From Stercorarius parasiticus (lineage: Eukaryota; Chordata; Aves; Charadriiformes; Stercorariidae): a stretch of 64,000 nt of DNA. Positions 58,246 through 64,000 of this stretch are shown one piece after another; the first letter of the stretch is position 1; each line of letters begins with the position of its first letter. Where the stretch lies: the NCBI GenBank assembly GCA_013396915.1, contig VWZL01000192.1, positions 372,001-436,000 of the forward strand, read 5' to 3'. The notes beneath the pieces are model-generated. The model was not told where the DNA came from and did no database searches. It saw nothing but the letters and a program-made list of their open reading frames with translations. The position numbers were made by a program, and so were the translations under genes.

Positions 58246-59835
58246 GCCTGGCAACTCTCGCATTTATTGTGCATATATCATTTCAGTTATGATCGAGTGG
58301 TGGCATATGAAGTTGTGGTATACTAGGGACCATGAAAATTCAAATGGAAAGGCCCACAGACCTTACAATCTCTTTGGAGGACAAACAGAAACAGAAAAAT
58401 AATCGAGCACAGTAAGCAATGTGACTGTCCTGCTCTGCATAGTTGGGAGCACTTTCAGTATATCAGGTACATAACCATTCTCTGCTGTTCACTTTCTCAT
58501 TATTGAAGAAAACTTATTTTTACCTTCTCCTTTAATTTGTTTTTGAAGCTTACAGTATATTGTTTATATGTGGGCTTGAGGTAATTTTCCCAGAAAGTCC
58601 TATCACACAGCAGAAATCGTATAGCCTCAACGGAGATAAAGATCGTTCCAAGTCAATGCATGATCTCTGCGCTCTCCTTGTTTTAATCATGCAAAGGTGA
58701 GTGAAAGCACCTGAGAAACTGGTCAAATGAGTCAAATTTCATGGAACGTGTTATTCTTTTCCAAAGCACACATTTTAGTACGCAAAGTGAAAAGCAGCTA
58801 ATTAAACTGCTCATACTAGAAGAACAGTAAAATAGTTGAGAAGAAGAATAAGAAACTGGATTGTGTTCTTGCCTAGCCTACAGCGTTCTAACGGCTAGTA
58901 CTGCTCAGTGTTGTTTCCGGACTGACCATGAGGTCAATCTTCAGAGACCGTCACCGTCTTCATCACTGGTTTTTGGATTTGTGCTACGTAAGCATGGCAC
59001 CATGTGAGTTTGTTTAGGTGCTGGTGTTCTTCTGTAGATTTTTATAGTCATCCGACATCTGTCGCTACTTCAAACATGACCTCTTAGAGCCCCTGCTTTT
59101 TGACTGAAGCTCATGGTCCAGTGGCTTTTGTTTCTAGTGGTAATAAGTAATTCTTATCTTTTTTCATGGAATCTATATATCCACAAGGATGGAGGATCTC
59201 CTTCTTGCTTCTAAACTCTGAGGTCATCTCACATTCCCCTCCAAAAGGCAATCCTTCCTGTGATAGGGCAGTTGGCACTTACTGGTTTCTGGGGTGGCTA
59301 TCTCTTTCTATTGATTAAAGAAGGAGCTTAAACAGCTAGCTTTGCCTGAGTAGATAATTTTATATAGTGTTGAATGGGTTGAATGTCATTTTACGTGCCT
59401 CATTTTAAATGGTTAATGCCAGGAAGGACCAATTCCACCCATCCTGCGGAACTAATCACACTTCATTAAAATGCTGATTCCAATGGTACGTCAGAATTAA
59501 AATACAGCTCTTCTGAACTTCCTGTTTAATATTTATCCCCCTATTTAGTAATACTAAGAGAGAGTTTCTTAAAGATTTTCCAGTAGCAGAGTTTCCAAAT
59601 GTCTGTGAAACAGTAAAAACAGTATTTTCCAACACACTTGATAAGTGCAAAAGGTACGCAGAGAATGTCTTGGCAGAAAAAAACAGTAGAACTCAAAGAC
59701 ATAAAGAAAATTCTTTTTTCTTGCAAAATATTTTTCACTGAGAGAATGCCAATTACATGTATCACAGTTATAAGAAGCAAAAGAACCAGTTCTAGTATAA
59801 CAGGATTCACATACTCAGCATGCTTAAGAAATACG

Positions 59836-59853
59836 TGTTATTAATTAATAACA
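59836..59853. repeat. Perfect 18-bp palindrome
   Basis: TGTTATTAA is followed directly by its reverse complement TTAATAACA. The centre TTAATTAA is a homeodomain (LHX-type) core. AT-rich context raises the chance level, but 18 bp without a gap is long. Confidence 0.9.
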
Positions 59854-60945
59854 GTTGGATTGTTTTCCGTCTGAGATGATCCAATGTAAAATTAAAGTTC
59901 CTTTCTGTAATAAGTGTTAAAAACTTGCAAAAAAAATATTTTAATCATCTTCTAACAATCTTAAAAAAGCTTTCTAAATAAGGGATAAATATTTTCTTTT
60001 TCATCAGGGAATCCCTTTTGACTTTCTTCTCACCTCTTCAATGAAGAATTAATTGTTTCTTATTGCAGACATTGCTACAGGCACAGGATTCCCAGCGGAG
60101 AATGTTTCCGGAATTACTCCATGCCAAGCAATGGATTTATTCCAGTATAAAACCAGTGCACATGAAAGCAGGGTTATGCCTCTTTTGATGCCTGTAGTAC
60201 AATATGGAACAAACAGTCACATAAATAAGATCTGTCTCCACTGAGCTATTCTAGTTTCTATTGGTAAAGATTTGGTTTTATACATCTTTAAGGCTAATGT
60301 AGAACTGTGTGGCAAGTACATAAGAGTAGTACGCCCCTTGTCGTATCTACCAGTACCACATGGTGCGTATATTTTCTTGAACAAGAGATTTTTAAGTTGG
60401 AACTTTGAACATCTTCAGGTATGCTGAGAGTCTCAGTCCATTTCTTCTGGGGATCAGAAGCAGAATACAAGGGAACACAGGCTTTTATAGTCCTATAGTT
60501 TTCATCATCGTTACTTTTAGCTCTTCATAGTCATTCGCATGCTTTCTTTTTGTGGATAGAGAGATAAAGCTCATAGATTTAGAACTCCAGAAATGCTTGG
60601 ATACAAATTTTAGGATTTTGTGTCATAAAAGGAAAGAGCCTTCCTCAGATTAAAAAGCCCATAAAAAACAAAAGAAGAAAGAATATAGTTCTGAAGAGTT
60701 GTTGGCCTCTCCATTAACTGTCATGAGAAAGAAACCATGACAAACAACTAGAGTTATGTCCTTGACATAGCTACTGACTATTGCACAGACTTTGGGTAAT
60801 CTACATATTTTCTGCATTTCAACGTCCCAATCCTAAAAATGCACATGATAGTGCATTTCCCAGGATGGATACATATCCAATCAGATTTTCTTGATATACA
60901 TAATTTACGGACTGTTTCTTTGAAATGAGAAATTTGAAAGATTTC

Positions 60946-60969
60946 CTTTGATCATGACTTTGATCATGA
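60946..60969 (+). repeat. 12-bp tandem duplication
   Basis: CTTTGATCATGA occurs twice in direct succession without a mismatch. Each copy contains the palindrome TGATCA. Confidence 0.9.
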
Positions 60970-63606
60970 ACAACTGCAATTGTTTCCTTGGACAGCCTGT
61001 CCCAAAGTGTGTGCAAAATTTAATTTTTAGCTGGGCTAAGGGGAGAGGACAAGAATGGAAGAAATATGTTCAAATCTGGGACATGTATGAGATGTGTGCA
61101 GAGAAGGGATGAATTTCTATAGAATATCAGCAACGGGTGAGGAAAATTATGAGGGTGGTAGGACTTGATTGAAATTGTGTAGCAAAGCTGCAGAAAATGT
61201 GCTTTGCTTGTGCTCCTTCCTTATGCCCCTGTGAGCAGTGAGGAGTGGAAAGAAGTCCTCAAAACACCATGAGTCTTTCCACCTGGCATCTTCCCTACTC
61301 TTGCAGGGTTCCACAGCTACCATGTGTCATCCAAATGCCAGCAACTTGATAGGCGCAAACTTACTTAGAAGAACTCTCTTGATTTACACCTGATGATCTG
61401 CCTGATGAGTTACTTTATTTGGATCATTGAGTTTGTGCATGGTATTTAGGGCTCAGACTTTATACAGGGAAAGGAATTACTGTGCTTCAGTCCTGTTAAC
61501 TGTGTGCCTGGCAAAATTTGACTTGTGTAGGAAGTGATTAGGAGCTCAGATTTGCTTTCTGATCACAAACCTTTATATACTTTTGTGTTGAAAGACAGAG
61601 ATGATCCTGTTTCTGACCACATGCAAACCCATCAGCACAGCCAAGCAAAAACAGTTCAAGATTAAGGCTGAGGATAGCTTGCTTCCATCTACTACTTCCC
61701 CTACCTATGGACATGAGTTAGAAGTGAGGTGTAAGTGGCCAGAAAACAGAAAAGTGGAGTAGGGAAGTGTTGATGCTGTCAGGCTTCCTTGTTTAAGGTC
61801 TGTGTGGTTGATTTAGCAGCAAACACTATGAGCAATGAAAAGGAGCTGGCTGGGAAGTGAAGGGTTGATAATGATCATGGGTACCGATACCCAGATGGAC
61901 AACTTTGGACAGTAAAGCGTTTACTATAGAGTAGTATAGAGTATAAAGGTTTACTATAAGTAGGTAGAGCTTTAGATGATCTCATAGTATCCCAAGAGGC
62001 AGACTGATGCAAATTTCCACATTATTGGAGCAAATGAGAATAATTCTACTGAGCTCGGTAGTTTGACTTCAGCAGGTACCTTGTCAGAAGAGTCCAATAG
62101 GCAGAATACAAGCAACAACAATAGAAAGTTCATAAGCTAATTGAATATGTATTTCATAGAAAAAAAACCCACACCTAACATTCTTTCCAGGAAACATACA
62201 TAAGAATAATGATCTAGATATTAACTTATGAAATGTTGCCTACAGTCAGTTACTGTTGCGTGTCTTTCTACTGTAGACAAAACGAATTGGAGGCTTTGAC
62301 TTAATATAATGAAAATCTTCTGTATTTTCCTCAGTTGAGAAGCTTCATTGAGTCTTTATATTAATGTTCCATTATTATATGAGATGGGAGAGAAATCTAC
62401 CTGCTTTTCTGTGCCAAGTCCTTTATCAGACGTGAACATGTATTTCTGCAGTTGTGTGAAACAGAGAATTGCAGATGTTCAGAGCCTGTTTCCAGAAGTC
62501 ACCCTTTTCTTGAGGTCCCCAACACCAATTTCTGTCATATCTAGCAACGGCTATTTTAGTGCTAGCAGGGAGAAGTTAGAAGGTATCAGAGTGATAATGT
62601 GTTGTTTCGGCTTTTGCAGTTTTTTAAGTGTGTGTGAAAAAAACAGCTAAACAAAAATGGTTCTGCTTAAATTTCCATCACCGCAGAGTCATGCTCTGAG
62701 GATTTTGAAGACAATAAGAAGTAGGAGATGAATAAAAATATGGTAAATTAAATCTCATTCATACCTGGCAAAATCTGTCTGGTCTTATTCATGTTTAAGA
62801 AATATTACTGGCTCCTCCCTAGATAGAGCAATGTACCATTTCCTCTTCAGAAAAAAAACAACAAACAAACACCCCTAAATATTTTCAAACTACAGGCTAT
62901 ACAGTAAACTTCTTTATCTCGGACTTGAAGCACAGGGTGGACGACAACTGTTTTTCTTTGTGGAGCTGTCTGCATAAATGACATTAAAAGTATTTCTCAT
63001 GCTACCTCAGTTTCAGCTACCTTACCACTTTGCTGATCTATACGCACATTAATGGAAACAACCAACTTCATCTATATACCTTGTATTTGTTATCTTTTTG
63101 TATAGTTCAGAACTAATAGCTGATGGGACACTTAATTAATAAATACTGGTGTGGAAGAAGTTGCTCATGCTAAAGTCATTCTCACAACCAGTTTGTCAAG
63201 ATGGTATAATTTTTTGTAATGTGATTTGAAAATTGATAGAAAAACTGCTTTTATGTGAAGGATATGTTTTCTGTCCTCCCACAAACAGGCACTTGTTTTA
63301 GGCCCCTGTGTGGCCTTCAAAACATCTGATTTGGTTTGCCAAACTGGAAATGATGAGGAGTCAGGAACTACTTTACAAGATCAACCTTCAAGGAAGTGTT
63401 GGACACCCTGCTTTTATCAGCTGTGGTAGAAATACCAATACCAATTGTGTACCAAAGGGTTAGGTACTTCTAAGCAATTTAAAAACAGATGTTGAAGGGC
63501 TCTCATGGGATGTTTTGGTATTTTATACTGGGATTTTCAAAGTGTCCTGCGAAATTCAGCATCCAAATAACACACAATATCAATACAAAGCCTGGAAATA
63601 TTTCCC

Positions 63607-64000
63607 TGTATTTGGTTTACGTGGCAAGGTTTTAGTAGCAGAGGGCGCTGCAGGTGTGGTTTCTGTGAGATGACACCAGAAGTTGCTCCTGTGTTGGACA
63701 AAGTCAGTTCCAACTGTCTCCAGGACAAACCCACTGCTGGCCAAAGCTGAGCCAATCAGCAATGTTGGTAGCACCTCTGTGACAACATACTTAAGAAAGG
63801 CTAAAAAAGCTGTGGAACAGCAGTTGGGGGAGAGGTGTGAGAATATGTGAGCCACAACCCTGCAGACACCAAGGTCAGTGAAGAAGGAGGGGAAGGAGGT
63901 GCTCCAAGTGGTGGAGCAGATTCTGCTGCAGTCTGTGGTGAAGAACATGGTAACATGTGTTGTCCCCTTGCATCAAGGAGGACCATGGTGGAGCAGACAT
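63607..64000 (+). mobile_element. Avian LTR-retrotransposon LTR, 5' part, cut by window end
   Basis: The sequence follows an LTR common in neoavian genomes as I remember it: GTTTACGTGGCAAGG, GACACCAGAAGTTGC, CTGGCCAAAGCTGAGCC, CATACTTAAGAAAGG, GTGAGAATATGTGAG, GACACCAAGGTCAGTGAAG, GGAGGAGGTGCTCC-like, and AGACCATGGTGGAGCAG-like repeats at the right end. I take the first TG as the LTR start. The element is probably ERVL-like, but the class is not certain. Only the left part of the LTR is in the window, so whether it is a solo LTR or leads into internal sequence cannot be seen. Antisense open frames of up to 122 codons over it are chance frames. A CR1 5' region is a less likely reading. Confidence 0.7.
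63751..63795 (+). promoter_or_regulatory. LTR promoter: CCAAT box and TATA-like box
   Basis: GCCAATCA at 63751-63758 is followed 27 bp later by CATACTTAAG at 63786-63795, a degraded form of a TATTTAAG-type TATA box. This spacing is that of a retroviral U3 promoter and would place transcription start near 63820. The TATA-like box has lost its ideal sequence, so activity may be weak. Confidence 0.45.

Larger units (their letters stand above)
58246..63606. other. Unique AT-rich non-coding DNA
   Basis: Contains an 18-bp perfect palindrome at 59836-59853 and a 12-bp tandem duplication at 60946-60969. A weak exon-like stretch (acceptor-like TTTCTTATTGCAG ending at 60068, followed by an open frame to the stop at 60242-60244) is visible but not recognised. 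A 100-codon frame at 62348-62650 matches nothing I know. Confidence 0.5.

Noticed and set aside
59405..59460. Possible L3/CR1-like 3' fragment (AGGAAGGACCAATTCC)
   Set aside because: Only one short block matches, with no tail and no downstream support.
59541..59810. Hydrophobic 89-codon frame on the minus strand resembling membrane segments
   Set aside because: AT-rich DNA yields Leu/Ile/Phe-rich chance frames, and a plus-strand frame overlaps it. No family recognised.
61960..62000. CR1-like TTTAGATGATCTCATAG
   Set aside because: An isolated 12-15 bp similarity without the neighbouring CR1 blocks.
63580..63948. 122-codon open frame on the minus strand
   Set aside because: Antisense to the LTR. 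No known domain, so a chance frame.
1..64000. tRNA genes, rRNA, CRISPR arrays, bacterial operons
   Set aside because: I saw no intact tRNA B box with a matching A box, no regularly spaced repeats with unique spacers, and no prokaryotic gene structure. Short microRNA hairpins could not be excluded without folding.

Overview
The window is avian nuclear DNA. Five recognisable 3' ends of CR1 (chicken repeat 1) LINEs, with the typical 3' tail of short ATTCTATGA-like units, are spread over both strands, and an avian-type LTR runs off the right edge. The shape of the younger CR1 tails and of the LTR resembles what I know from neoavian birds rather than chicken; this comes from memory of repeat consensus sequences and was not searched.

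I found no protein-coding gene, no convincing exon, and no rRNA or tRNA gene. The longest open frames are 120-157 codons, overlap frames on the opposite strand or lie on repeats, and show no domain I recognise. The window therefore looks like the inside of a very long intron or a gene desert. No operons, CRISPR arrays, ribosome binding sites or bacterial signals are present.

Layout: 1-2.4 kb unique DNA; 2.4-3.05 kb a CR1 on the minus strand, with a MIR-type SINE just beyond; 3.5-7.8 kb unique; 7.86-8.16 kb a CR1 on the plus strand; 8.2-11.6 kb a more GC-rich unique block with a perfect MEF2-type site and a compact promoter-like motif cluster near 10.9 kb; 11.66-11.78 kb a short CR1 tail; 12-16.2 kb AT-rich DNA with a 23-bp palindrome; 16.25-17.4 kb a GC-richer block of overlapping open frames; 17.9-22.1 kb three probable ancient MIR-type SINEs; 26.29 kb a perfect CTCTT microsatellite; 32.7-33.26 kb an old CR1; 34.37-34.55 kb a young CR1 tail; 39.6-46.3 kb several very old repeat fragments and two G-quadruplex motifs; 46.85 kb a CA microsatellite; 51.87-52.17 kb another CR1; 53.4-54.5 kb long A-rich and T-rich tracts; 58.2-63.6 kb unique AT-rich DNA with an 18-bp perfect palindrome; 63.6 kb to the end an LTR with a well-spaced CCAAT and TATA-like promoter.

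Nothing here looks like a new multi-gene system. The best leads are non-coding: the promoter-like cluster at 10.87-10.95 kb, the GC-rich YY1/GC-box/G4 patch at 45.14-45.42 kb, the layer of ancient amniote repeats, the long palindromes with homeodomain-type cores, and the LTR promoter. All need alignment or chromatin data to be believed.
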